Program-made: the position numbers and the translations under genes | Source of the DNA: Welwitschia mirabilis | Lineage: Eukaryota; Gnetophyta; Gnetopsida; Welwitschiales | Direction: 5' to 3' | Assembly: GCA_051453625.1 (NCBI GenBank) | Contig: JBOZIK010000001.1 | Location: forward strand, 86,760,531-86,795,239 | Length of the DNA: 34,709 nt | The notes under the pieces: generated by a model | The model's input: only the letters and a program-made list of their open reading frames with translations | Told to the model about the DNA's origin: nothing | Databases searched by the model: none | Shown: one piece after another, positions 20,741-30,480 of the stretch | How the letters are laid out: the number at the start of each line of letters is the position of its first letter | Position numbering within the stretch: the stretch's first letter is position 1

Positions 20741-21420
20741 CATCAAGTTATTTTATGGTATTAAAGATATTCAACCTAATAGTTATGTTACCAATGCAAA
20801 TACTCATAAACCATTTTTACTATTGATAAAAGCATTAGAAGTAGCAAGAAAATATCTTTTCAAGATAATAAGAATGGATTATCTTCTAGTTCTTTCCATC
20901 TCGAAAACTACAAAGTCCATAAGAAAGTAGTAATTTTTCACTTAAATAATCATATTCTCTACTATATTCAAAAGTGATTTCAAAGAATTTAAACTTGGTA
21001 TTTTTTAAATCATTTATACAAAACTCCTTGAAGATACTATAAGGTTAAAAATTGACACTAGCTGAAAGATCTAACTAGCCTTATTGAAAGTTTTTATTCC
21101 CAATAGTAATGGATATGCTAAGGCATCTTGGATCTTTGCATTTTGTGAGAATTTGGTTTTGAATGATAGTACTAGTTTGTTGATCAATGAAGTCTTTACT
21201 TTTTTCTTTCATATTTTTTTTTTTTTTTTGATAGTGCATAGATCTTTTAAGAATTTAGCATGGGATAGTACTTATTTAATGGATTCCAAAAAATGAATAT
21301 TGATCTTCACTTCCTTGAAAATTTCTAGTACTTATTCTTCTTTTTTAAACAATTTAATTTTAGAAGTTATTGAATAAAGTGTAGGAGTTATTTATAAGTT
21401 AGGATAACTTATTCGACTTC
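20740..21420 (-). pseudogene. Ty3/gypsy protease region remnant
   Basis: Piecing minus-strand frames gives the usual order of a Tat/Athila-type gypsy gag-pro junction. First comes a segment with SHAKFLKDLCT (plus about 21230-21265), then KCKDPRCLSISITIGN (about 21095-21145). Next is the active-site block DLSASVNF at plus 21048-21071, where the family has DLGAS, then FVVFEMER and ILKRYFLATSNAFI (about 20830-20925), where the family has an ILGRPFL-like block. Several in-frame stops are present, and Gly in DLGAS is Ser. It is the aspartic protease of an inactive element. No reverse transcriptase was found further left. Confidence 0.7.
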
Positions 21421-21705
21421 ATGTTTCTTCTCTATTTTTCCTTACTTTAAGGCTCATTTTGTTGTACTTCTTTTTCTTGTGGTTATTTCACTTTATCACC
21501 CATATTTGGGATATACCCTTTATTTCAAGGTAACATTGTATATACAACCCCATTTCCCTAATCTCTTTGTTGATTTCTTTATTGATTTTCAAATGTATAA
21601 TCTTCATTTCTTTGATTTGTACATCTTTCATTAATTTACAACTACTTATGTTGATTTCATGTGTAATAGGAAGCTTTTCCTTCTCACATTGGTTATGTGA
21701 TTTAA

Positions 21706-21707
<2 letters not shown>

Positions 21708-21737
<30 letters not shown>
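21708..21737. repeat. (AT)n microsatellite
   Basis: AT dinucleotide run of 30 bases inside the gypsy remnant, between the gag and protease pieces. Confidence 0.95.
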
Positions 21738-21739
<2 letters not shown>

Positions 21740-22234
21740 TGACTTAATTTATTTATTGCATTGATTACTCTAACTTTTTAATGTGGAAGAGGTTTATTAA
21801 TTAAATTGTTATTGTGAGGTGTTGATAATATATTAGGCTTCCATAAACTTATGAAGTACAGCCTCTAAAGAGTCAAAATTTGTAAAATAATTTGAACTCT
21901 TAAGTTAACTAGTTGAATCTTAACTAAGATTATCTTATTTTCATAAGAAATTTAGGTGATTTCTGCATATAAGTGTTGGAGTAGGCATTATGTGCTCTTT
22001 GGTTTTCCATTATTTTTCTATAGCATTAACTTGTTTTTCCATTACTTCTTGGAAGATGAAAATGGATGGGAAATCTAAGGTTTTATGAGTATTCACAAGA
22101 AAAACATTGCAATGAAGAGGTGAAGTTATGGGCTTAGGGTTTATACGAAGAGTTTTAATTTTCCATTAGCCTCATAATTTTTAAAATTTTGAAGATACTA
22201 GTAGACCTAATAGGTTATTATAATATTACTCACT

Positions 22235-22745
22235 CATTAAGTTTCTCCCAATTCTTAGAAAATTTGGCTAGAATCTCAAGAAAATTCCAAGCCTCATCAA
22301 TATCAAGATCTAGAAAGATTCCTCTATCCATCACCTCCATAAAGTATCTATAATTGGATGAAAGTATTTTATAGAAGAAACTTATAAATTTGGGTTTTCA
22401 AAGCCATATTATGAGCATTTAAGAAGTAGATCTTTAAATATTTCTAAGGTGTAAAATAAGGTCTTACTATTCTTTTGTTGGAAGTTTATGATTTCTTTTC
22501 CAATGAAATTAGTCTTCTAACTAGGAAAACATTTTGTAATGAATTCTTAATTAAGTTCATCCCAAATACTAATGAAAAAAAAAATTCATGTGTAAAAAGA
22601 AAATCAGATCAATCTAAGGCATTGGATGTATCAGGATTTTGAGGAACTTTAGAAATAATACATTCAAATACTTTGATATGTAAATAAGGATCCTTAGGAT
22701 CTAAACTATGAAAATGTGAAAGAAGGTGAATAAGTTCTAGTTTTA
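22235..22745 (-). pseudogene. gag: Ty3/gypsy gag remnant
   Basis: Minus-strand frames give a capsid-like gag (retrotransposon gag family) in pieces. They are LLSHFHSLDPKDPYLHIKVF (about 22660-22735), then a W-x-E-L and KCFP block (about 22520-22570), then INFQQKNSKTLFYTLEIFKDLL (about 22420-22495; shown here in two motifs, INFQQKNSKTL and EIFKDLLLKC). The last piece ends DIDEAWNFLEILAKFSKNW (about 22240-22300). The pattern (dP..Hl..F, W.eL, FQQ, fkdLl..C, eaw..le.ia) is that of Tat/Athila-type gag. Stops and at least one frameshift show it is dead. It reads in the same direction as, and upstream of, the protease piece. Confidence 0.7.
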
Positions 22746-23698
22746 GATCACTTCTCTTAGCATTCATGAGTTGAACAATATGAGAGGATGTACCTAGACA
22801 TTATGGTTAAAGATATTCTTTCGATGTTATTTTAGGTAATTTTAGATATATTGCTATGTATGTTTGTGCTTTAAAATCTAATTTATCTCAATATAACTTT
22901 GATTTAAAAACCTAAAAATTAAATGTATATCTAATTGCACAAAACACACTTGCATAGTGGGATCAACCCAAAATGCTGTACTTTATAGAAGACTTGAAAA
23001 AAGGGAATTAGAAAATTGATTTGAAAGGGATGAGAAAAGGATATGAATTTCTAATTCCTTTAAATAAAAAATAAATTAAATTAAATGCAAACATAATGAA
23101 TGCAATGAGTAAAATATTATGAAATTGAATGAATGCAATTTAAATGCAAATACTAACTAATTTCCTAATTTACTGTTACTTAGATTGATTCTTATAGCTC
23201 ATATCAATTACAAAACAATGTTACTAGATTGTAAATAACATGAATTGTAAGGAGTATAATGAATTTTCATAAGATAAATACAATTTAATCAATCTTTATT
23301 AATCAATTAAATTGTCTTATATCTACTTACAAGCGAAAGATCCTTAATGCAAGAATCATAGCCTAATACTATCAATACATTTCTTATAAGCTAATACATA
23401 TGCCTTCACCTCTTTAATCTCTAATTTATCATAAGATCAATATGCATAAAAGAATAGTAAAATGTGATCTAGAAGGATCTATTTATAGTTTAGAATTGGC
23501 AGTTGATTGGATCAAAGATTTTGATGTGAAAAGGTATGATCAAAATCACCTTTTATTATAAGAGGATTAATATTCTTAACAAATTAGTGATTATCATTCA
23601 TCTAGTATCCTCTAGTTAATAAGGTGTATGATGGTAGCAACTACCCCTTAATGCTTGATACTTGTCCAATTTATTGTTCTTACTATCACCCTAATTAT
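22746..23698 (-). mobile_element. Probable leader and partial LTR of the gypsy remnant
   Basis: Right of gag on the minus strand one expects leader, primer site and 5' LTR. A candidate LTR edge is TGCTGTAC at 22974, preceded by GGGATCAACCCAAAA, but I cannot assign the primer site to a tRNA. ATGCAAT-like words at 23080-23150 resemble those in the LTR at 950-3059. The sequence is cut at 23698 by the copia composite, so the LTR may continue at 33721. Tentative. Confidence 0.3.
23694..23698 (+). repeat. Left target-site duplication, ATTAT
   Basis: ATTAT directly before the 5' LTR corresponds to GTTAT at 33716-33720 after the 3' LTR, 4 of 5 bases. Five-base duplications are normal for copia insertion. 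Confidence 0.5.
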
Positions 23699-23848
23699 TT
23701 TTGGGTTATGTATTGTCAATTGATGTCAAACTAATATATCTTATATAGCAAATGTTGTATATGTTATGTGGAAGAATGTGAGCTTGTGCAGGTTAAAAGA
23801 TGGAATAAAATATGCACCAGAAACCTGCCTAGTTGCTTTACCCTCTAG

Positions 23849-24215
23849 AGGGGTCAACCACACCTAAAGTTGTTAAAAGAAAAATGAACTGAATCCATAG
23901 GGGTCGACCAGATTTTGCTAGGGTCAACCAAGCCTGTAACCTAGAGAATTAGTGTCCCTGAATCAAATGTCAAGGGATCGAATTTTCATGAGGTAGACTA
24001 GAGTTGAGGACCTAACAGACAGTAGCTCTAGACCAGGAAACAAGGGGTCCATCGAACCCAGGATGGGGTCAACTAGACAGGGGTTAACCAGATCCAAATG
24101 GGGTTGATTAGACTTGGAGACATAAAAATTTAGGATGACCAAATTCTTCTCTCAGGCAACCTGTGTAATTCACAGCACCCCATAACGTCGGCTGGATTTT
24201 CATGGATTCAACTGG
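23849..24215. repeat. Array of GGTCGACC-like palindromic motifs in the 5' LTR
   Basis: At least ten variants of GGGGTCGACCAGA (GGGTCAACCA, GGGTTAACCAGA, GGGTTGATTAGA and others) occur in about 370 bases of U3. The best-preserved is a perfect palindrome, GGTCGACC at 23902-23909. The 3' LTR has the matching array at 31795-32165. Most differences are TCGA to TCAA or TTGA, as expected from loss of methylated CG. In Sireviruses such palindrome arrays are thought to be regulatory. Confidence 0.65.
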
Positions 24216-24321
24216 AAGGTGTAGGAAAAAAAATTTATCTAAATATTATGTATCTATTTTCTAGCTGTTTATAGCTATTGGAGGTACAAATCAATTATAA
24301 TAAACCCTTATAGACTTTCAC

Positions 24322-24329
24322 TATAAATA
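24322..24329 (+). promoter_or_regulatory. TATA box of the Sirevirus-like 5' LTR
   Basis: TATAAATA inside CTATAAATAGCTAAGC, conserved in the other LTR copies (32292-32299 and 33001-33008). It lies downstream of the palindrome array, in the normal order enhancer then core promoter. Confidence 0.65.
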
Positions 24330-24619
24330 GCTAAGCTATAGATGACTAAGAGATCTTTTGGCACAATTCTTATTTGGCTAAATCATCTTGGATATGAAAG
24401 ATCAAGCTATGTATTGACTTTGCTGTCTTAGTAGTATCTTGATTTCTTCACATCTAACTAGAGGAGATCTACTATTGGGACATGTATTGCATTCAAAGTC
24501 AGATCTAGAGCATCATTAATGTATTGCTACAAGAAGAGAGCTCCATCTTTTGTACTGATTTTAAAATGAGTGATATTTGTACAATCAAGGCATTACTGCA
24601 TCTCTTCCATTATTTCTAG

Positions 24620-24722
24620 AGGTTGAGACTTAGCCTTGAAAAGTCTATGCTATAGGTTGAGACTAAGCCTTGAAAAGTCTGCTGTGAATGTTGATATTTA
24701 TCCTAGAAAATTCTACTTATAA
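24620..24722 (+). repeat. 34-bp minisatellite in the LTR, three units
   Basis: Units 24620-24653, 24654-24687 and 24688-24722, each beginning A(G/T)GTTGA and centred on a CCTTGAAAAGTCT-like core. A fourth partial unit (AGGTTACAAG) follows. The same three-unit array is in the 3' LTR at 33299-33401. Confidence 0.75.
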
Positions 24723-24998
24723 AGGTTACAAGTAAACTTAGAATACCTAGTGAAGTAATAGAGATCCGAGATCTACCTTAGAAGAAGCTAATCATTGAGA
24801 GTAGAGTAGGGAAGTTTCCAAACCACTATAAATCCAGCTTTTACTAAATTAGTAGTTTTGTACCTTTCTGTTTTTGATTCTTTAGTTTTAGTATCTTATT
24901 ATTTTATGCATATTTTAGATTGATTTATTATTATATGTAAGTTGTGTTTCAAATAGTTTTATTCCATATCAATCATTAATTTTTGAAAGAACCTATTC

Positions 24999-25098
24999 NN
25001 NNNNNNNNNNNNNNNNNNNNNNNNNNNNNNNNNNNNNNNNNNNNNNNNNNNNNNNNNNNNNNNNNNNNNNNNNNNNNNNNNNNNNNNNNNNNNNNNNN
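24999..25098. other. Assembly gap, 100 N, with duplicated flanks
   Basis: Exactly 100 N inside the 5' LTR. The 35 bases before it (from CCATATCAATC) are repeated after it with one difference, CTATTC versus CTAGTC. Confidence 0.95.
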
Positions 25099-25174
25099 CC
25101 ATATCAATCATTAATTTTTGAAAGAACCTAGTCACCCCCTCACCCCTCTCCCAAGGGTTCTTGATCCTATCATT

Positions 25175-25185
25175 TGGTATCAGAG
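25175..25185 (+). promoter_or_regulatory. Primer-binding site, initiator tRNA-Met (copy A)
   Basis: TGGTATCAGAG is a perfect 11-base match to the copia initiator tRNA-Met site, two bases after the LTR end. Confidence 0.85.
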
Positions 25186-25236
25186 TGGGTTAGTCATTTT
25201 CTTAGATCTTAACCGGTCTAGACTTAGAACCCTTCA

Positions 25237-25734
25237 ATGGTTACTCTTCTTAATGATGAATTTTTAAGTATGCCATCCCTAAACACTTGTGCCTTTATTT
25301 GGTTTTATTGGATAGTATATGGTTATATTTTTAAATAGATTGCAGCTAGTAAAAAATCACAGGAATCTAGTGAAAGAGACAAAAAAGAAATGCTCTAAAA
25401 CATAATAAAGAAAGGAGACTCTCTTTTATGGCTTTTGTGCCTCCTTTGCAAAATGTTCCTAACACATTAGTCCATGATGATGATGATATGATAAATGAAG
25501 AATAAGAAGATTTAGAAGACACTTTTCAAGAGTTGTATCAAGAATGTAAAAAGCTTGCTAAAAGGATAAATGACCTGAACAAGATTATAAAATCCCTCAC
25601 TAAAAAAAAGGAGGAAAGGGAATCAAGTTTTAAAAGAGTTAAATCCAAAAATGCCAACCTCACTTTGCAGGTAAAAGAATTATCTTATTTTGTTAATAAG
25701 TTTTCAGGTGAATCTACAAAATTGGAACAAATGC
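25237..25734 (+). pseudogene. gag: Sirevirus-like gag remnant, copy A
   Basis: Starts ATG at 25237, shortly after the primer site. A stop occurs at about 25336 and a frameshift in the A-run near 25380-25387. The second part, 25533-25734, is rich in Lys, Glu and Leu with heptad-like spacing (a probable coiled coil) and runs into the gap. Only about 100 codons separate the N-terminus from the acidic DDDDMINEE block, so the central capsid domain of normal copia gag is missing. Copy B has the same structure, so the deletion predates the copies. Confidence 0.65.
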
Positions 25735-25834
25735 NNNNNNNNNNNNNNNNNNNNNNNNNNNNNNNNNNNNNNNNNNNNNNNNNNNNNNNNNNNNNNNNNN
25801 NNNNNNNNNNNNNNNNNNNNNNNNNNNNNNNNNN
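25735..25834. other. Assembly gap, 100 N, joining gag A to a second LTR fragment
   Basis: Exactly 100 N, a placeholder of unknown true size. The left flank is gag tail; the right flank is LTR sequence about 360 bases from an LTR end. A whole element body could be missing here, or two copies were joined wrongly. Confidence 0.95.
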
Positions 25835-26197
25835 TTGAAAAGTTTGTTAGGAAGGTTGAGACTTAGCCTAGAAAAGTCTGCTTGTAAAGGTTATAGGTGA
25901 ACCTAGAATACCTGGTGGAGTAACAAGGATCTGAGATCTAGCTTGGAGAAGCTGATTATCAAGATTGGAGTGGGGAAGTTCCTAAACCACTATAAATCTA
26001 GCTTGCATCAAATTGGTAGTTTTGTACCTTCTGTTTTTGATTTTTTACTTTCAGTATCTTAATGTTTTGTGCACATTTTAGATTGATTTATTTTCATATG
26101 CAAGCTGTTTTTGAAATAGTTTTATTTCATATCAATCGTTATTTTTGAAAGAACCTATTCATCCCCCCTCTGCTTCCCAGGATTCTCGATCCTATCA
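25835..26197 (+). repeat. Partial Sirevirus-like LTR (right part)
   Basis: Matches the last third of the 5' LTR: part of the minisatellite, then the GTTTTGTACC and CATATCAATC blocks, ending CCTATCA at 26197. The 5' part is lost in the gap. Confidence 0.85.
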
Positions 26198-26199
26198 GT

Positions 26200-26210
26200 T
26201 GGTATTAGAG
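26200..26210 (+). promoter_or_regulatory. Primer-binding site, initiator tRNA-Met (copy B)
   Basis: TGGTATTAGAG, one change from copy A, two bases after the partial LTR. Confidence 0.8.
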
Positions 26211-26262
26211 TGAGTTAAGTCATTTTCTTAAATCTTAACCAGTCTAGACTTAGAACCCTTTA

Positions 26263-27084
26263 ATGGCTACTCCTCTTAATGATGAATTTTTAAGTATGTC
26301 CTCCCTAAATACCTATGTCTTTATTTGGTTTTACTGAATAGTATATGGTTATATTTTTAAACAGATTACAGCTAGTAAAAGCTCATAGGAATCTAGTGAA
26401 AGAGACAAAAGAAATGCTCCAGAACATAATGAAGAAAGGAGACTATATTTTGTGGCTTTTGTGCCTCTTTTGCAGAATGTACCCAACACATTAGCCCATG
26501 ATGATGATGATATGATAAATGAAGAACAAGAAGATTTGGAAGATACTTATCAAGAGTTGCATCAAGAATGTCAAAAGCTAGCTAGAAGGAAAAATAACCT
26601 AAACAAGGTTATAAAATTCCTCATCAAAGAAAAGGAAGAAATGGAATCAAGTTTCAAAAGAGTGAAATCCAAAAATGTCGACATCACTTTATAGGTAAAA
26701 GAATTATCTTATTTTGTTACTAATTTTTTGGGGGAATCTACCAAATTGGAATAAATACTTGAAGTTAAGAAACTATTTGGAAGAAAATCAGGTATTTGGT
26801 TCATTTCTCAGAAATCTCAAGCATAGCAAAATCAGGTAACCAACAATGGTAATTTCCCTTCAAAGATTACTTGTCATTTCTATGGAAAAATAGGCCATTC
26901 AAAACTTATATGCAATGCTAGAAAGTTAATGCTATTTTTAACTTTAGTTAGCTCTTTTCCATTTAAGTTTATTTCTAAAAAGGATGTGCCATATAAGTTT
27001 AAAAGGACTATGTGGGTGAAAGCTAATGATTTTAAAAGTTTTTTGATTCAAACAGTTTTCAAAGTTTCAAAGAGCACAAGCTAG
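26263..27084 (+). pseudogene. gag: Sirevirus-like gag remnant, copy B
   Basis: ATG at 26263 begins MATPLNDEF. One frame continues through two stops (about 26335 and 26389) to the acidic DDDDMINEEQEDLED block and a probable coiled coil (26452-26694), then TAG at 26692-26694. The nucleocapsid knuckle lies at 26872-26913; its second Cys is Tyr (C-x2-Y-x4-H-x4-C). The normal copia capsid core between the N-terminus and the acidic block is absent, as in copy A. Coiled-coil-like gag tails are typical of Sireviruses. Non-functional. Confidence 0.7.
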
Positions 27085-27621
27085 TATCTTGACAGTGGAT
27101 GTTCAAGGCACATGATAAAAGACAAATCCAGATTCAAACATCTAAGCTACTTTGATGGAGGAGAAGTGACTTTCGGAGACAACGGAAGAGCAAAAATAGA
27201 AGGCATTGGAAGCGTTGGGGGAGGTAACCTTCCTAGAATTAATGAAGTTTTGTATATAAGTGGTTTAAAGCATAATTTACTGAGCATTAGTCAAATTTGT
27301 AACAAAGGTCACACGGTAGTTTTTAATAAATCGAAATGTGAAATTGTACATGGAAAATCGAATGATATGATTCTTAGAGCTCGTAGAATAGATAATGTTT
27401 ATAGCATAGATCAATCGTTTTCTCCTTATTATTTTTCGAATGTTCCTCAAGATGAGTTGTGGCATAAACGTTTAGGTCATGTTAATTATGATCAATTGAA
27501 AATGATTATTCGTAAGAACATGGTTAAAGGAATCCCTAAAATAAACATAGAAAAACAAGGGTTGTGTGATGCTTGTCAAAAGGGAAAACAAATTAGGACT
27601 TCTTATAAAAGTAAAACATAA
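27085..27621 (+). pseudogene. Sirevirus-like protease and GAG-pre-integrase segment
   Basis: The best-preserved frame in the composite. It follows a TAG at 27082-27084, where the family has Trp (TGG to TAG), and reads YLDSGCSRHM with the aspartic protease triad Asp-Ser-Gly at 27091-27099. It continues through VTFGDNGRAKIEGIG, LKHNLLSISQ, and the zinc-binding segment LWHKRLGHVNYDQL...LCDACQKGKQ, and stops at 27619-27621. Protease core and integrase zinc ligands (His, His, Cys, Cys) are intact. Translation could reach it only by readthrough. Confidence 0.85.
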
Positions 27622-28500
27622 GCCTCCACATCTATTCCATTAGAACTTATTTATATGGATTTAGTTAGACTTGCTCAAACTTGAAATCTAGATGGAAAAT
27701 GTTATTTCTTGACCATGGTTGATGATTTCTCTAGATATACTTGGATAGCCTTTTTGTCAAACAAATTTGAAGCATATAAACATTGGGTTAAAATTTGTAA
27801 TAAGATTTAAAATGAAATGTTATACCATAAAGAAAATAAGAACTAATCATGGTGGTAAATTTGAAAATCATTTTCTTAAGAAGTATTACATTGAAAATAG
27901 TACTAATCATTAGTTTTCAGCTCCAAAAACATCACAACAAAATGGTATAGTTGAAAGAAATTATAGAGTTCTTCAAGAACTGGCTCGAACTATGTTAAAT
28001 GATAAGGAAGTGCTTAAATCTTTTTAGGCTGAGGTAGTTAGCATAGCATGTTATATTATTAACAGAGTATATCTTAAACCTGGTACTAATAAAATGCCTT
28101 ATGAGCTATAAAAAAGAAGATATCCAAATATGTTATACTTTAAAATCTTTAGAAGTAAATGCTATATCCTAAAAGATAGAGAATACTTGAGCAAGTTTGA
28201 ATCAAAAGCTAATGAAGCTATCTTCTTAGGATACTCAACAAGAAGTAGAGCCTATCATATTTTCAACAAAAGAAGTTTAATAGTAGAAGAAGCAATAAAT
28301 GTACAAATTGATGAAATTAACATAAAAACAAACTACATAGATGAAGAAGAAACCATAACCNNNNNNNNNNAAAAAGACTAAAATTTTTAAAGATAATCCG
28401 ATAGAATTCATAATTAGAGAAGTTAACACAAAAGTAAAGATAAGAGGTTTTATGAAAAATTTATGTGCTCATGTTTGTTATATTTCAAAGGTAAAGCCCA
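27622..28500 (+). pseudogene. Sirevirus-like integrase remnant, copy B
   Basis: Continues in frame after the stop at 27619. First catalytic Asp in IYMDLV at 27658-27660, VDDFSRYTWIAFL near 27720, second Asp changed to Asn at 27845-27847 (RTNHGGKF), catalytic Glu kept in QQNGIVERN near 27950. The C-terminal part (28130-28360) is open and includes EAIFLGYSTRSRAYHIFNKR, then a 10-N gap. Several frameshifts and stops, for example near 27805 and 28027. Confidence 0.8.
28361..28370. other. Assembly gap, 10 N, size wrong
   Basis: The second integrase copy has about 69 bases at this point (29287-29355), so 10 N is not the real length. Confidence 0.9.
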
Positions 28501-28649
28501 GGAACTTTGAAGAAGCATAAACTCATGAAGAATGAATGTTGGCAATGCAAGATGAGCTACAATAGTTTAAATGAAATAATTTTTGAAAACTAGTAGATAG
28601 TTTAGACGATAAGAATGTTATTGGTATAAAATGTATCTTTAAGAACAAG
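28500..28649 (+). pseudogene. Start of Sirevirus-like RT, copy B
   Basis: Encodes the N-terminal RVT_2 region in broken form (AMQDELQ, then KLVDSLDDKNVIGIKC and IFKNK) up to the 100-N gap. The same region occurs again in copy C at 29500-29640. Confidence 0.7.
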
Positions 28650-28749
28650 NNNNNNNNNNNNNNNNNNNNNNNNNNNNNNNNNNNNNNNNNNNNNNNNNNN
28701 NNNNNNNNNNNNNNNNNNNNNNNNNNNNNNNNNNNNNNNNNNNNNNNNN
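28650..28749. other. Assembly gap, 100 N, followed by a step back in the element
   Basis: Exactly 100 N. Left flank is the start of RT; right flank returns to mid-integrase, about 850 bases earlier in element order. Either a real partial duplication or two element copies joined. Confidence 0.95.
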
Positions 28750-29560
28750 TCAAAATAAAAAAGGTTATATCATAAAAAAATAAGAAGTGATCATGGTGGT
28801 GAATTTGAAAATCATTTCTTTGAAAAATATTGTATTGAAAATAGTATTGATCATCAATTTTTAGCTCCAAAAAAATCATAACAAAATGGTATAGAGTTTT
28901 TTAGAAATGACTAAAACTATGTTAAATGATAAGAAAGTTCCTAAATCATTTTAGGCTGAGGCAGTTAGCATAGCATGTTATATTATTAATAGAGTTTATC
29001 TTAAACTTGGTATAGACAAAACTCCTTATAAGCTTTGGAATGGGAGATAACCAAATGTGTCATACTTTAAAGTCTTTGGAAGTAAATTCTATGTCTTAAA
29101 AGATAGATAACACTTGAGTAAGTTTGAATCAAAAGCTGATGAAGCTATCTTTTTAGGATACTTAATGAGAAGTAGAGCCTATCATATTTTTAACAAAAGA
29201 AGCTTAATAGTAGAAGAATCAATAAATTTATAAATTGATGAGTTTGACATAAAAACAAATTACATAGATGAAGAAGAAACCATAACCACAAGTATTCCCA
29301 CATCAAATAAAGATGCTAACAAAACAAATGAAATTCAAGTAAAAGAAGGCACTCTGAAAAAGTCTAAACTTCTCAAAGATCATTCGATAGAATCCATAAT
29401 TAGGGAAGTTAACTCAAAAATAAAGATAAGAGGTTCTATGAAAAATTTTTATGCTCATGTTTGTTATGTTTTAAAGATAGAACTCAATAACTTTGAAGAA
29501 GCAAAAACGCATGAAGAATGAATGTTAGCAATGCAAGATGTGCTATAACAGTTCAAAAGA
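28750..29560 (+). pseudogene. Sirevirus-like integrase remnant, copy C
   Basis: Repeats the distal half of integrase. Here the second catalytic Asp is intact (RSDHGGEFENHF, Asp at 28789-28791), whereas copy B has Asn. The Glu region is disrupted by a deletion after QNGI (near 28890). The C-terminal EAIFLGY-like block and the YIDEEETIT stretch follow, with several stops. It differs visibly from copy B at many bases, so it is not a simple sequencing duplicate. Confidence 0.8.
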
Positions 29561-30480
29561 AACAATGTTTGGAAACTTGTAGATAGACTAGAAGATAAAA
29601 ATATTATTAGTATAAAATGGATTTTTAATAACAAGTGTGATGAAGAAAATAATGTTATCAAAAACAAAGCAAGACTTGTAGCTCAAGGCTATAACCAAAG
29701 AGAAGGAATTGATGTAGAAATACTTTTGCTCCTATTGCAAGGTTGGATAGAATTAGAATGTTCTTACTTTTGAAACTTTTAAGAAATTCAAATTTTATTA
29801 AATGGATGTAAAAAGTGCTTTTCTGAATGGATCTCTAATTGAAGAAGTTTATGTTAAACAACCACAAGGTTTTATTGATCCTTACAAATCTAATCATGTA
29901 TATAGTTTTAAAAAAGCTTTATATGAATTAAAACAAGCTCTAAAAATAGGGTATGAAATGTTAGATACCTTTTTAAATGACAATGGATATGTTTAAGCAA
30001 CAGTAGAAAAAACTTTATTTGTGAAGAAATTGAACAATGATTTCATTATTATATAGATTTATATAGATGATATTATTTTTGATGCCCCAACTAAAAGATT
30101 ATCTAAAGAATTTACAAATATTATGACAAATTAATTTGAAATGAGTATGCTTGATAAAGTTAAAATGTTTTTAGGACTTCAGATTAAACAATCTAAAGAT
30201 GGAATATTTATCTCTCAATCTAAATATACAAGAAATTTGATCAAACAATTTGGTTTAGAGAATGCAAAGATAGTTGATACTCCTATGTCTATATCATGTA
30301 AAGCAAGCATGGATAAAAATGATAAAGTAGTAGATCAGAAACTTTACAGAAGCATGATTAATAGTTTATTAGATTTGACTACAAGTGGACTAGATATCAT
30401 GTTCAATGTTGGAGTGTCTGCAAGATATCAATCTAATCCAAAAGAATCACATTTTCAAGCAGTAAAGAGAATAATCAGGA
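29560..30480 (+). pseudogene. Sirevirus-like reverse transcriptase remnant
   Basis: RVT_2 domain: IKWIFNNKCDEENN and KARLVAQGYNQREGID near 29610-29715, then a frameshift. [20 protein letters not shown] at about 29802 holds the first catalytic Asp, YELKQAL follows at about 29920, and the catalytic box YIDD at 30060-30071 keeps both Asp. FLGLQIKQSKDGIFISQSKY and the conserved YRSMINSLL block are open in 30141-30605. Stops (for example at 29994, 30052 and 30132) break it. Active-site residues are better kept than in either tandem copia copy. Confidence 0.85.

Larger units (their letters stand above)
23699..25172 (+). repeat. Sirevirus-like 5' LTR
   Basis: Starts TTTTGGGTTATG, aligning with TGTTGAGTTATA of the 3' LTR (TG end mutated), and ends CCTATCA two bases before the primer site. 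It contains, in order, the palindrome array (23849-24215), a TATA box (24322-24329), a 34-base minisatellite (24620-24722) and an artefactual 100-N gap at 24999-25098. Without the gap and its duplicated flank the LTR is about 1.34 kb. Confidence 0.85.

Noticed and set aside
21084-21296. 70-codon plus frame
   Set aside because: It is antisense to the gypsy protease region, which has a consistent family pattern on the minus strand.
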